From MED-G105 sp038522945 (GTDB lineage: Bacteria > Pseudomonadota > Alphaproteobacteria > Caulobacterales > Parvularculaceae), in the NCBI GenBank assembly GCA_038522945.1, contig JBCBJV010000008.1, positions 62,001 through 126,000 of the forward strand: a stretch of DNA of 64,000 nt, written 5' to 3'. How positions within the stretch are numbered: the first letter of the stretch is position 1; each line of letters begins with the position of its first letter. A model generated the notes under the pieces. That model ran no database searches, had not been told where the DNA came from, and saw only the letters and a list, made by a program, of their open reading frames with translations. This document shows positions 18,108 through 26,039 of this stretch, piece by piece. The position numbers and the translations under genes are program-made.

Positions 18108-18899
18108 TTAACCCGCGACTTTGTCTTTTTTGCTCGTGGCGGTCGCCCGTCTAATCATACGGCCGCCATCGACAAAAAGCGTCTGCCCGGTAATGTAAGA
18201 AGCGGCCGGCGAAACGAGAAAAAGGGCTGCTTCCGCAACTTCCTCCGGGTCCCCGATCCGATTGAGTGGCACAGCGGCCCTCATGACTTTCGGATCGACG
18301 GTATCGGTGAGAATTTCACCTTTGACCGCATCGATCCCGACTGCATTCACTCGGATGCCGTGGCCTGAAAGCGCAAGCGCTATCCCCTTCGTCATCTGAT
18401 GGGCTGCCCCTTGTGTGGCTCCAAAGATAACCCGGTCAGCTGAGGCGGTAATGGCGTCTACGGACAAAATATTGACAATGGCGCTGTCTACGGGGTCTGC
18501 ACTATCCTGCGCCTGGGCCGCCATTTGCTTGGCGACCATTTGATTAATGAGAAAGAGGCCTTTGAGATTTGTGTTGAGCATCTGGTCAAAATCATCGGCG
18601 CTTGCTTCCAGAAATGGGGTTTCCTTCGCCTCGATCTGGGCGTGGATGAGAGCGTCTACCGCGCCAAACATTTCCAACGCTTCGGCGATTATATTGTGCA
18701 CCTGGAGCTTGTTGGAGGGGTCTGCCACCACATGACCCACCTTAGCGCCTTTCTCCGTCAGTTCTTCGGCCAATTGCTTGATCACGTCTTCAGATTTGTC
18801 CGCCAGGACAATTTGAAATTTTTCTTTGGCGCACCGCCGGGCACAGGCCTCACCAATCCCGTGTCCTGCCCCTGTGATAATCACCGTTCGTTTAGCCAT
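18108..18899 (-). CDS. SDR-family protein lacking the catalytic Tyr and Lys
   Basis: This is a 263-residue short-chain dehydrogenase/reductase fold with cofactor loop TGAGHGIG, a LADKSED strand and a normal C-terminus (SYITGQTLFVDGGRMIRR). The active-site Ser is kept (NILSVDA). The YxxxK motif is replaced: the helix reads VIFGATQGAAHQMTKG, with Phe for the proton-donating Tyr and Gln for Lys. It therefore probably binds NAD(P) without oxidoreductase activity. I start at ATG 18899 (MAKRTVIITG); the 17-residue extension to 18950 lacks a ribosome binding site. It is convergent with TrcR. Confidence 0.85.
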   Translation of the reverse strand: MAKRTVIITGAGHGIGEACARRCAKEKFQIVLADKSEDVIKQLAEELTEKGAKVGHVVADPSNKLQVHNIIAEALEMFGAVDALIHAQIEAKETPFLEASADDFDQMLNTNLKGLFLINQMVAKQMAAQAQDSADPVDSAIVNILSVDAITASADRVIFGATQGAAHQMTKGIALALSGHGIRVNAVGIDAVKGEILTDTVDPKVMRAAVPLNRIGDPEEVAEAALFLVSPAASYITGQTLFVDGGRMIRRATATSKKDKVAG

Positions 18900-18966
18900 A
18901 GCGCTTTCACTGCGTTTTTGAGACGGATTGCCAACGGGCCAATCCTTCATTCACTGAAAAAGAGAT

Positions 18967-19005
18967 CAATAAAAAAGCGCCCCTCGATTATTAGATCGCG
19001 GAGCG
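18967..19005 (-). terminator. Rho-independent terminator after YdcH gene
   Basis: On the minus strand AGCGCTCCGCGAT (19005-18993) and ATCGAGGGGCGCT (18986-18974) pair over 13 positions with two mismatches and a 6-nt loop, followed by TTTTTTATT. It sits 24 bp beyond the stop codon of the upstream DUF465 gene. Confidence 0.75.
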
Positions 19006-19028
19006 CTCATTGGACTGTTGTCGGATGT

Positions 19029-19211
19029 TTAGGTTTCTTCCGTGTGCTGTCTTTGCAATTCTGCAATCTGGTCCTTGATGCGCAATTTCGATCGTTTCAG
19101 CTCATGAATCCGGTGGTCATCGGAACTCGGTCTCTTAGTCTCCGCCATAAGGGCTGCATCCAGATCCTGGTGCCGTTTGGTGAGGGACTCCAAGTGAGCA
19201 TTTAACGCCAT
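19029..19211 (-). CDS. YdcH/DUF465 family small protein
   Basis: This 60-residue, fully helical protein shows the DUF465 pattern: HLESLTKRHQDLDAAL, then ELKRSKLRIKDQIAELQR. The function is unknown. ATG 19211 is chosen because a perfect AAAGGAGG lies 7 nt upstream; the TTG at 19217 would overlap the spacing region. A second, longer member lies at 20493, on the other side of ubiX. The gene has its own terminator. Confidence 0.9.
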   Translation of the reverse strand: MALNAHLESLTKRHQDLDAALMAETKRPSSDDHRIHELKRSKLRIKDQIAELQRQHTEET

Positions 19212-19342
19212 AGTCAAGCCTCCTTTGATTGCCCAAAAAGTAAATCACTTTGTGGCAGACTTGTCGACTAAAACAGGGCGCACATATAACGCCTGTAGAA
19301 AACTCGATACAACTTGAAAACCAGCTCAGGAATTTGCCGCAA

Positions 19343-19951
19343 TTGTCTGAAAGTACTCACAAAAAAACGAATCGCTTAGTTGTTGGCATCACCGGCGCTT
19401 CAGGTGTTGTTTATGGAAAACGAATTCTTGAAATCGCTGGACAAGCTGGAATTGAAACCCATTTGGTGGTGAGCAAAGCCGCAGAGATGACGATCCGGTA
19501 TGAGCTAGATGAACCGGTCGCAACGTTGCACGAGCTCGCAAGCCACTATTATGCGGTCCGGGATATCGGCGCGACGATTTCATCGGGATCATTCCAGCAC
19601 CTCGGCATGGTCATTGCCCCGTGCTCCGTGAAAACCATGTCGGAAATCGCAACCGGTGTCACAACTAACCTGATCTCACGAGCCGCCGACGTCACTCTTA
19701 AAGAACGACGGCCACTCATTTTGATGGTGCGCGAAACGCCTTTCCATTTGGGCCATTTGCGCACGATGACCGCCTTGACGGAAATGGGCGCGATTATCGC
19801 GCCGCCGCTTCCATCATTTTATATCGAACCAAAGAGCGTGGATGAACTCGTCGACCAGTCAGCTGGCCGGGTGTTTGACCTTCTAGGAATTGAAACAACC
19901 GTTACCAAACGCTGGGGCGAGGATCTCGAAAAAGGAGCCAGAAAAACCTGA
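19343..19951 (+). CDS. ubiX: Flavin prenyltransferase UbiX
   Basis: UbiX joins dimethylallyl monophosphate to FMN to make the prenyl-FMN cofactor of UbiD, which decarboxylates the ubiquinone precursor. Signature motifs are GITGASGVVYGKRILE, SGSFQHLGMVIAPCSVKTMS and ERRPLILMVRETPFH. The start is unclear: the frame opens at TTG 19250, but homologues begin only a few residues before RLVVGITGASG. TTG codons at 19334 and 19343 lie behind CAGGA (19327-19331); I use 19343. The stop overlaps the next ATG by 1 nt (TGATG), so translation is coupled. Confidence 0.92.
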   Translation: MSESTHKKTNRLVVGITGASGVVYGKRILEIAGQAGIETHLVVSKAAEMTIRYELDEPVATLHELASHYYAVRDIGATISSGSFQHLGMVIAPCSVKTMSEIATGVTTNLISRAADVTLKERRPLILMVRETPFHLGHLRTMTALTEMGAIIAPPLPSFYIEPKSVDELVDQSAGRVFDLLGIETTVTKRWGEDLEKGARKT

Positions 19952-20496
19952 TGATGCAGGGTTTTTGGGACTGGTCCCTTAGCACTTATTCAAGGCCAGG
20001 CGTCGCTGATCAGCTAATCGCCTTACAGGACCGGTACGGAGCAAATGTCAATCTGATCCTCTGGTGCTTGTGGCTGGGCGGGCGAGCCGTCCCGGTCGAG
20101 TCTTCGCTTATCGACAAGGCAATTGAGGGCATCGAAGACAGCCAGTGTGCCATCTCAGAAATCAGAACTCTGCGCCGCTTAACCGGCAGGTTTCTCGGTA
20201 AAGAAAAACCGCTTTATATCTTGCTCAAAAACAAGGAACTAGGTGCGGAAAGGATGGAGCAGGCGACACTGCAAGTTCTCGCGGACAAGTATATTAACTG
20301 GCCCGAATGCGACCGCCCTCCCCCCATTTCCGCTTCCGGCTCAAAAGACGGACTTTCCTGGTTGGCCGCTTATTGCCATGTCGTCCAGGCTGCGGGGCAT
20401 ATGGCCATACCGCACGACGCACTTGTCGCCCTATCTGACGCAGCCTACCCTTTGTGTGACGATACCTTGCAACCTGAATTTCGGGGCATCCAATGA
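19951..20496 (+). CDS. TIGR02444 (DUF2390) family protein
   Basis: The 181-residue protein matches the TIGR02444 pattern: FWDWSLSTYSRPGVADQLIA, LQDRYGANVNLILWCLWLG, then a basic RTLRRLTGRFLG. The function is unknown. It overlaps the ubiX stop by 1 nt and the next gene by 4 nt (ATGA), so ubiX, this gene and the long YdcH form a tightly coupled operon. A second ATG at 19954 could equally serve as the start. The C-terminal 50 residues (about 130-181) are weakly patterned. Confidence 0.85.
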   Translation: MMQGFWDWSLSTYSRPGVADQLIALQDRYGANVNLILWCLWLGGRAVPVESSLIDKAIEGIEDSQCAISEIRTLRRLTGRFLGKEKPLYILLKNKELGAERMEQATLQVLADKYINWPECDRPPPISASGSKDGLSWLAAYCHVVQAAGHMAIPHDALVALSDAAYPLCDDTLQPEFRGIQ

Positions 20497-20807
20497 CAAG
20501 CGACGATCAGGACCTTCCCCCCTCAGATATCATTTTGGCCGTTGAGAATGATAAAGCTGGCGCGGCTCAAAACGAAGAACCAACAAAGGGGATTTCAACG
20601 AGCACCGGCGCAAACGACGAAGCTATTTTAATTCGTATACGCCTCCTCGAAGAAGAGCATGCGGATCTGGATAAGGCCATTTACGCCATGAGCGCACAAC
20701 CCGGCAAGGATCATCTCGCCATTGCGAGACTTAAAAAAAAGAAGCTCCTGCTAAAAGAGCAAATCGTCAAACTGCGCGACACGATCACACCGGATATCAT
20801 CGCCTAG
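20493..20807 (+). CDS. YdcH/DUF465 protein with extended N-terminus
   Basis: Of 104 residues, the last 60 are a DUF465 helical hairpin (RIRLLEEEHADLDKAI, then LAIARLKKKKLLLKEQIVKL). The first 45 are acidic, low-complexity and probably disordered, and are absent from the usual 60-75 residue members. It overlaps the upstream stop by 4 nt. A second YdcH lies at 19029. DUF465 genes near purE are common in alphaproteobacteria. The function is unknown. Confidence 0.85.
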   Translation: MTSDDQDLPPSDIILAVENDKAGAAQNEEPTKGISTSTGANDEAILIRIRLLEEEHADLDKAIYAMSAQPGKDHLAIARLKKKKLLLKEQIVKLRDTITPDIIA

Positions 20808-20890
20808 AAGTTTCTTTCAAACCCGTCACTGAACGATCTTCGAAGCACATTTTATAGGGCCAATCGGCCTGATGCTGATCACTGGAAAGA

Positions 20891-21595
20891 CTATTCCGGC
20901 TTTGCTTTTTGAGAGTACATTTCTCGGTCCGCGGACCGCAACAAATCGTCGGCAGACAGCGCTGAGGTAATTTCAGTGACGCCCCAGGAGATTGTTACGA
21001 AAATGTCCTGCCCTTCATGGTGGAACGATTTTTTCTCAATCTGATCAGAAAGCCGTGTCAGCTTGGATCTAGCAACATCCCCATTCGTGTAGGATAAAAT
21101 CATGGCAAATTCATCGCCACCAATCCGCGCCAGAACATCCGTAGCACGAATATTATCGGTAACAATTTCTGCGATATGACAAAGCGCTGCGTCCCCGGCG
21201 CTATGGCCCCATTGGTCATTGATTGACTTCATTTTGTTCACATCGATGAAGGCAAGGCTGGAGCGCTGATCGTGACGAGCGGCAAAGGCAAGCGCCCGGG
21301 TCAACTCTGCAACGAAGCCGCGTCGATTTAGAATTCCGGTCAGTGGATCTGACTCAGCAAGAGCGGCAAGTTCCTTGATCTGAGACTGGGTCCTGGAAAG
21401 TTCGGCACGCAATGACGCAACTTCCTGCATCAAATCCATGAGGGCTTTGCGAACCAATGGCGTCAGTTCGTTTTCAGGGATACCAGCGAATTCGATTCTG
21501 TCGACGGGCGTCGTTTCGCTCGCCCCTGACACTTTCGACGGACCCGAAGAAACAGGACGGGCCCGACCAGTGGAATTTGTTCGCGTGATCTTCAT
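20891..21595 (-). CDS. Diguanylate cyclase (GGDEF)
   Basis: The 234-residue soluble protein makes cyclic di-GMP from GTP. An unstructured N-terminus (residues 1-45) and a helical coiled segment (about 48-80) precede a full GGDEF domain: DPLTGILNRRGF, then active site RIGGDEFAMIL. The inhibitory I-site is present as RATD five residues before GGDEF, so feedback control by c-di-GMP is expected. It has no receiver, PAS or membrane segment, so its input is unknown. It converges with the YdcH operon. Confidence 0.93.
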   Translation of the reverse strand: MKITRTNSTGRARPVSSGPSKVSGASETTPVDRIEFAGIPENELTPLVRKALMDLMQEVASLRAELSRTQSQIKELAALAESDPLTGILNRRGFVAELTRALAFAARHDQRSSLAFIDVNKMKSINDQWGHSAGDAALCHIAEIVTDNIRATDVLARIGGDEFAMILSYTNGDVARSKLTRLSDQIEKKSFHHEGQDIFVTISWGVTEITSALSADDLLRSADREMYSQKAKPE

Positions 21596-21959
21596 TTATT
21601 CGCCTCATTTTGCACGGGATCAGATCGTGACTCATGGTCCCAAGCAATCCACTAACGGTTTACCTCACCGCTTGCACATCTGATCGAACACAGCTTGAGA
21701 ATATTGCCTGACAAGCGACAAATGTCGTGCGTGCACGCTGGCGGCACGTCCCCTTCTCAGACGCCGCTAGCATTATCGCTTGGAGGAAGCGCGGGTTGAC
21801 GCGCCCCCGTCTGTTAGACCTGCGCTTCCTTTACCTTTTCTGACATCTGTCAGGTCCGTTGTTCCATTGTGCCATCTCCAAGGCCGCATTCGCGCGAAGA
21901 AGACTTGCGAAACCAGTTCAATTTGCGGTAACCGATCGCCTTCCTTTTGGGAGGCAGGT
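21596..21959. other. Intergenic region between GGDEF gene and purE
   Basis: This 364-bp region between divergent genes must hold both promoters. An open frame runs into purE from 21780 but has no start signal, and its composition (VDAPPSVRPALPLPF) does not look like PurE. I see no riboswitch-like fold or clear operator. Confidence 0.5.
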
Positions 21960-22469
21960 ATGACGCAGCAAAGTGTTGGGCTAGGCGCAACAGCGCACGT
22001 GGCCGTTATTATGGGCTCTCAGTCTGACTGGCCAACAATGTCGAAGGCAACAGACGTACTAACCCAACTGGACGTACCTTTCGAAACTCGAATTGTGTCC
22101 GCCCACAGAACACCTGAGCGACTATTTCAGTTTGCGTCGGATGCGAAGAGTCGGGGTATCAAGGTGATTATCGCGGGCGCTGGCGGCGCGGCCCATCTTC
22201 CTGGTATGGCAGCATCAATGACACCTCTGCCGGTCATCGGTGTCCCGGTAAAATCCAAAACCTTAAACGGCCTGGATAGCCTATTGTCGATCGCGCAAAT
22301 GCCGGGCGGTGTTCCTGTACTGACAATGTCAATTGGGGAAGCGGGTGCGAAGAATGCCGGGCTTTCGGCAGCGGCGATCCTTGCACTTAGTGATCCTGCA
22401 TTAGCAGCCCGGCTGGACACTTGGCGCGCGAGTCAGAGCGAAGCGGTCCATGAAGAGGTTCAGCCTTAA
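21960..22469 (+). CDS. purE: N5-carboxyaminoimidazole ribonucleotide mutase PurE
   Basis: PurE (class I) moves the carboxyl group of N5-CAIR to give CAIR in purine synthesis. The motifs are VAVIMGSQSDWPTM, VSAHRTPERL and AGAGGAAHLPGMAAS. ATG 21960 has GGGAGGCAGG just upstream and yields 169 residues; the upstream extension to 21780 is discarded. The stop TAA is immediately followed by the purK ATG. The final 20 residues are a typical variable tail. Confidence 0.96.
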   Translation: MTQQSVGLGATAHVAVIMGSQSDWPTMSKATDVLTQLDVPFETRIVSAHRTPERLFQFASDAKSRGIKVIIAGAGGAAHLPGMAASMTPLPVIGVPVKSKTLNGLDSLLSIAQMPGGVPVLTMSIGEAGAKNAGLSAAAILALSDPALAARLDTWRASQSEAVHEEVQP

Positions 22470-23603
22470 ATGTCATCTCAGGCCTCACCTCCCGAAAGTG
22501 CGATCCCTCCAGGAGGTACCATCGGCATATTGGGCGGTGGACAACTCGGGCGACTGCTGAGCCTTGCTGGTCTTCGGCTGGGTTTCAAAACGCATATCTA
22601 TACGCCAAGCGCCGACTGCCCAGCCGCGCAGACGACCCCCCAAGTGACTGTTGGTGAGTACACGGATCTGGAAAAAGTCGCCGAATTCGGCCGAACCGTC
22701 GACGTCATTACGTATGAGTTTGAAAATGTTCCCTTAGAGACTGCCAGGGCTCTGGAATCCCGCGACGCGCCCGTGAGACCCCCATCTAAAGCTCTTGAAA
22801 TTGCGCAGGACCGCCTTTTTGAAAAACAGTTCGTGCAGGAATTGGGATATAAGGTAGCTCCATTCTTTGCGGTTGCATCAGAAGAATCTTTGGACGCTGG
22901 ACTTAAAGCCATTGGCACCAATGCGATCCTCAAGACACGCCGTTGGGGCTATGACGGAAAGGGCCAAAGCCGCATTAATGAACCCTCCCCTGATATCTCA
23001 GCGACATGGGAAGCGGCGAAGAAGAAAGCTTGGGAAGAAATTGGGGCACAGCCATCCATTCTTGAAGGCTTTGTTCCATTTGTTTTTGAGATATCGATCC
23101 TTGCTGCGCGTTCCGTCAAAGGTGAATTTGTCCATTTCGACGCACCGAAAAACGAGCACAAAAACGGTGTGCTTTCAAAAAGCACCGTTCCCAGCGGAGC
23201 TCCTGCTGCCACGATCGACAAGGCTGTCGACATCACAAGAAAGATCATGGACGCACTGGGTTATGTCGGCGTGATTGGAGTTGAATTTTTCGTCCTTGAT
23301 AGCGGCCAAGTGCTGGTCAATGAGTTTGCACCACGTGTGCACAATTCCGGTCACTGGACTGAAGCGGCTTGCCATTGTTCGCAGTTTGAGCAGCACATCC
23401 GTGCTGTGGCGGGGTGGCCGCTCGGCTCCACCGCTCGACATAGCGATGTCGTTATGGAAAATCTTCTCGGTGCAGATGTTGACAGCTGGGCAGAGCTAAG
23501 TGGCCAATCGAATTCGGTCCTGACACTTTACGGAAAACACGAAGCGCGCCCCGGCCGCAAAATGGGGCACACATCGCATCTGGGTTCACGATATTCAGGT
23601 TAA
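22470..23603 (+). CDS. purK: 5-(carboxyamino)imidazole ribonucleotide synthase PurK
   Basis: PurK is an ATP-grasp enzyme making N5-CAIR from AIR, bicarbonate and ATP. It shows GILGGGQLGRLLSLAGLRL at the N-terminus, KTRRWGYDGKGQ, EGFVPF in the ATP-binding domain and NEFAPRVHNSGHWT near the C-terminus. Its length of 377 residues is usual. It abuts purE with no spacer, indicating translational coupling; PurE consumes the unstable product. It converges with COQ9, 33 bp away. Confidence 0.96.
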   Translation: MSSQASPPESAIPPGGTIGILGGGQLGRLLSLAGLRLGFKTHIYTPSADCPAAQTTPQVTVGEYTDLEKVAEFGRTVDVITYEFENVPLETARALESRDAPVRPPSKALEIAQDRLFEKQFVQELGYKVAPFFAVASEESLDAGLKAIGTNAILKTRRWGYDGKGQSRINEPSPDISATWEAAKKKAWEEIGAQPSILEGFVPFVFEISILAARSVKGEFVHFDAPKNEHKNGVLSKSTVPSGAPAATIDKAVDITRKIMDALGYVGVIGVEFFVLDSGQVLVNEFAPRVHNSGHWTEAACHCSQFEQHIRAVAGWPLGSTARHSDVVMENLLGADVDSWAELSGQSNSVLTLYGKHEARPGRKMGHTSHLGSRYSG

Positions 23604-23636
23604 CCCTCTGGGTTGCGCCCGACAGCCATAACCGTC

Positions 23637-24290
23637 CTACGACCGGTACCTCAGGCCCGCCAAAATGCTGACAGCCTCCGAGACGGCCTTTTGTGGCGAC
23701 GGCAGCCGGGATTTGATTTTCTCAAACGACATGACGTTTTCTATCCGGTCATCCAAAAAAGCGGTTGTCGCGCGGAAATCTGCATCATCGTCGGTGAACC
23801 ATTTGGCCAAGGTGGAACTCAGTACACCGGCAAGGATGGTCCGCTTGCTGTAGAAATTGATGTCCGTTGACGTGTCGCCAATGCCCCGCCAAATGACATC
23901 GGCGCTATTCCATACCAACTTTGTCGAAAGCGGGACATTTTGAGGAAGTGCTAGTGTGGCCGCTGCGCGACGCGCGGCTTCTTTAGTCGGCTGAAGGTAT
24001 TCCAGGCGAAAGGCGACGCCGGTTTTGACTTTCTCGCGAATCTTTGTGTCTTCCGGCAGGCCAGCAAGATGGATGCAGCAAGCCTCGTCGATATCCGCCG
24101 ACCAGAGCGCTAGTGCTTCAGTCACGCCTCCAGGAAAGGCCGCTTTGGCAAGCTCTGGTTGTTCTCCGAGACTCGTTGCAGCAAGCTCAAGAGAAATGGG
24201 GCTAAACCCATCAAAGGCGGCCCCAGCTATGAGCGCTTGCAAGATGTGCCGTCGTTCGTTGTCAAGAGGGTGGATTCTAGGGGCAGCCAA
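23637..24290 (-). CDS. COQ9 family protein
   Basis: The 217-residue protein has a TetR-like N-terminal fold (RRHILQALIAGAAFDGFSPI) and the COQ9 C-terminal core, including NSADVIWRGIGDTSTDINFY, KRTILAGVLSSTL and WFTDDD. Eukaryotic COQ9 binds lipid and aids the COQ7 hydroxylase in ubiquinone synthesis; the bacterial role is inferred. It is divergent from rpsU, an arrangement seen widely in alphaproteobacteria, and convergent with purK. Confidence 0.93.
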   Translation of the reverse strand: MAAPRIHPLDNERRHILQALIAGAAFDGFSPISLELAATSLGEQPELAKAAFPGGVTEALALWSADIDEACCIHLAGLPEDTKIREKVKTGVAFRLEYLQPTKEAARRAAATLALPQNVPLSTKLVWNSADVIWRGIGDTSTDINFYSKRTILAGVLSSTLAKWFTDDDADFRATTAFLDDRIENVMSFEKIKSRLPSPQKAVSEAVSILAGLRYRS

Positions 24291-24465
24291 GATGTCACTC
24301 CGTCTTCAATTCCGCGAAGATCCCAGCCGATAAAGCAGCTGGACCATGAATTGACCCGTGTGGACATTGGCAGGAGTTTTTGCTACCGATCCCGCAACGC
24401 GATCGTACTTTTACTATCGCGATTATATCAATTCGTTCAAATGTGGCAAAGATGCCGCCGTCTAC

Positions 24466-24473
24466 AAGGAGGG
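24466..24473 (+). promoter_or_regulatory. Shine-Dalgarno pointing to a CTG start of rpsU
   Basis: AAGGAGGG is a near-perfect anti-16S match placed 8 nt before CTG 24482, exactly where homologous S21 proteins start (MVQI...). The upstream in-frame ATG at 24452 has no such site and would add ten residues, two of them Arg codons made by this element. Confidence 0.75.
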
Positions 24474-24481
24474 CCCAAGCC

Positions 24482-24691
24482 CTGGTACAGATCGTTGTCC
24501 GTGACAATAACGTCGAGCAGGCGTTGCGTGCTCTCAAAAAGAAGATGCAACGCGAAGGCACCTTTCGCGAAATGAAACGCCGGAAATTCTTTGAAAAGCC
24601 TTCCGAAAAGCGTGCACGCCAAAAAGCTGAAGCCGTTCGCCGCGCCCGTAAACTGGTCCGCAAGCGCATGCAGCGTGAAGGCTTGCTCTAG
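24482..24691 (+). CDS. rpsU: 30S ribosomal protein S21, apparent CTG start
   Basis: S21 binds the 30S subunit near the anti-Shine-Dalgarno end of 16S rRNA and aids initiation. The 69-residue product is typical (VQIVVRDNNVEQALRALKKK, basic tail ending KRMQREGLL). No ATG, GTG or TTG stands at the homologous start; the codon before GTA is CTG, with a perfect ribosome binding site 8 nt upstream. An alternative is ATG 24452, which adds MPPSTRRAQA. The entericidin-like gene follows 18 bp downstream and may be cotranscribed. S21 start-codon choice could be self-regulatory, but that is inference. Confidence 0.93.
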   Translation: MVQIVVRDNNVEQALRALKKKMQREGTFREMKRRKFFEKPSEKRARQKAEAVRRARKLVRKRMQREGLL

Positions 24692-24709
24692 GAAAACGGA
24701 GACAAATCA

Positions 24710-24829
24710 ATGGGCCGTCTTTGCCTCTTGATCTTGAGCGTGCTGATGATGTCGGCTTGCGAGACTGTAAAGGGCGTGGGTCGGGACATCGAAAATGCCG
24801 GCGAAGCGCTCGAAGATGCTGTTGATTGA
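24710..24829 (+). CDS. Entericidin-family small lipoprotein
   Basis: This 39-residue protein has a signal sequence MGRLCLLILSVLMMSAC with lipobox MSAC and a mature part ETVKGVGRDIENAGEALEDA, the entericidin A/B pattern (CxTxxGxGxDIxxxGxxIE). Entericidins are small cell-envelope lipoproteins, linked to stress or lysis in enterics; the role here is unknown. CGGAG lies 8 nt before the ATG. It is 18 bp after rpsU and followed by a terminator. Confidence 0.9.
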   Translation: MGRLCLLILSVLMMSACETVKGVGRDIENAGEALEDAVD

Positions 24830-24880
24830 TAACACCTTCTTGTGGCTGCTCGTTGCGCCCTATCAAAGCATAATCGCTTG

Positions 24881-24906
24881 AACCCGCCCTTTTGGGCGGG
24901 TTTTTT
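24881..24906 (+). terminator. Rho-independent terminator of rpsU-entericidin unit
   Basis: AACCCGCCC and GGGCGGGTT form a 9-bp GC-rich stem with a TTTT loop, followed by TTTTT. It lies 51 bp after the entericidin stop codon. Confidence 0.92.
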
Positions 24907-25032
24907 ATATCCATTTTTTATATGCCTTGTTTACAACGTTCGTTTACGATTAAGCATCGATGGCCCTAGAGTTCACACATGGCGAACGAAATAAAGCGGT
25001 CAACGGTTTCGGCAGCGAGGGGAAAAAGGTTA

Positions 25033-25986
25033 ATGGAAAAACGCGCCGGCATATCGTGCCTAGCAGCAGCTATATATATGGTTCTCGGTACATCGGGGGC
25101 CACAGCTCAACAAAACATTGACGAACCGAGGATTGATCCGATTTTCGGTAAGCCGACTGAGCGCTCGATCGAAGAAATAGAACCGATGAACGATGACGAA
25201 TTCGATAATGATCGATCTTGGTCACCGTTGAGGGGGTTCGTGGGCGTTTTGACGTTTCTTGCGCCGGACACCACCAATCTCAGCCTTGGGGTTGGACCGG
25301 AATTTAGGCCCGACTATTTCGGATCTGACAATTACGAAGTACGGCCAGACCCGCAGGTCTATGTGAAGTTTCGCAACTTCGTTTTTCTCGATAATGACGG
25401 CGCCGACCTTGCCCTCTTCGGCTTTTCGAGGTTCGCGTTCGGGCCATCAATTCGACTCTTAGGCGATCGTGACGAAGACGAAAATCCAGCATTGGAAGGT
25501 CTTGGCGATATTGATCGCACCCTTGAAGTCGGCGGCTTCGTTGCAACGACATTTGCTCGCCGCGTCCTTGTTCGCGCCAAGATCAGAAAGGGCGTAGCGG
25601 GCGGCCATGATGGGACAATAATTGACGCAGCCGGCACTGTGCTGCTGTTTCGGAAAGGCCGTGTTTCTACATCAGTATCAGGCACTGCCTCGTGGATTGA
25701 TAGCGAATATGCCGATACGTTTTTCTCGGTAACCCCTGAACAGTCTTTGAATTCTGGCCTTGCGCAGTTCGATGCAGACGCAGGATTTCGCGACGTCGGT
25801 GGATCTATCAACGGCTATATCAACATTGGCAAACGTTGGTCGTTGAACCCTTACATCCAATATCGGCGCATCTCTAAAGACATCGCTCAAACACCAATCA
25901 TCGACGAATTTGGTGATCGCAATCAGGTCACGATCGGCATGCACCTGATGCGAGAGTTCCAGTTCAACTGGATGGACAGAACCTAA
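25033..25986 (+). CDS. MipA/OmpV-family outer-membrane protein
   Basis: The protein has about 317 residues from ATG 25033, which opens a signal peptide (MEKRAGISCLAAAIYMVLGT, ending ATAQ). The frame extends to an ATG at 24979 without a ribosome binding site. After an acidic linker, the barrel shows the MipA pattern: SLGVGPEFRPDYFGSDNYEV near the start, alternating strands, and an end in IGMHLMREFQFNWM. MipA in E. coli scaffolds a murein synthase with a lytic transglycosylase; OmpV relatives vary. The substrate here is unknown. It converges with a lipoprotein methyltransferase gene. Confidence 0.85.
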   Translation: MEKRAGISCLAAAIYMVLGTSGATAQQNIDEPRIDPIFGKPTERSIEEIEPMNDDEFDNDRSWSPLRGFVGVLTFLAPDTTNLSLGVGPEFRPDYFGSDNYEVRPDPQVYVKFRNFVFLDNDGADLALFGFSRFAFGPSIRLLGDRDEDENPALEGLGDIDRTLEVGGFVATTFARRVLVRAKIRKGVAGGHDGTIIDAAGTVLLFRKGRVSTSVSGTASWIDSEYADTFFSVTPEQSLNSGLAQFDADAGFRDVGGSINGYINIGKRWSLNPYIQYRRISKDIAQTPIIDEFGDRNQVTIGMHLMREFQFNWMDRT

Positions 25987-25987
25987 C

Positions 25988-26017
25988 AAAAAGGGCCCAT
26001 CGTTTCCGGTGGGCCCT
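25988..26017 (-). terminator. Terminator of the lipoprotein methyltransferase gene
   Basis: AGGGCCCA (25992-25999) pairs with TGGGCCCT (26010-26017). Read on the minus strand, the hairpin is followed by TTTTT, so it works best for the minus-strand gene, but it also lies 5 bp after the MipA stop. Confidence 0.8.
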
Positions 26018-26039
26018 AGCAAATCTATCGGTTCGATTG

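Noticed and set aside
20855..20875. GGCC-AATC-GGCC between YdcH and the GGDEF gene as a terminator
   Set aside because: Four base pairs and no T-run.
21780..21959. N-terminal extension of purE
   Set aside because: PurE homologues start near MTQQ; the extension is Pro-rich and the ribosome binding site sits before 21960.
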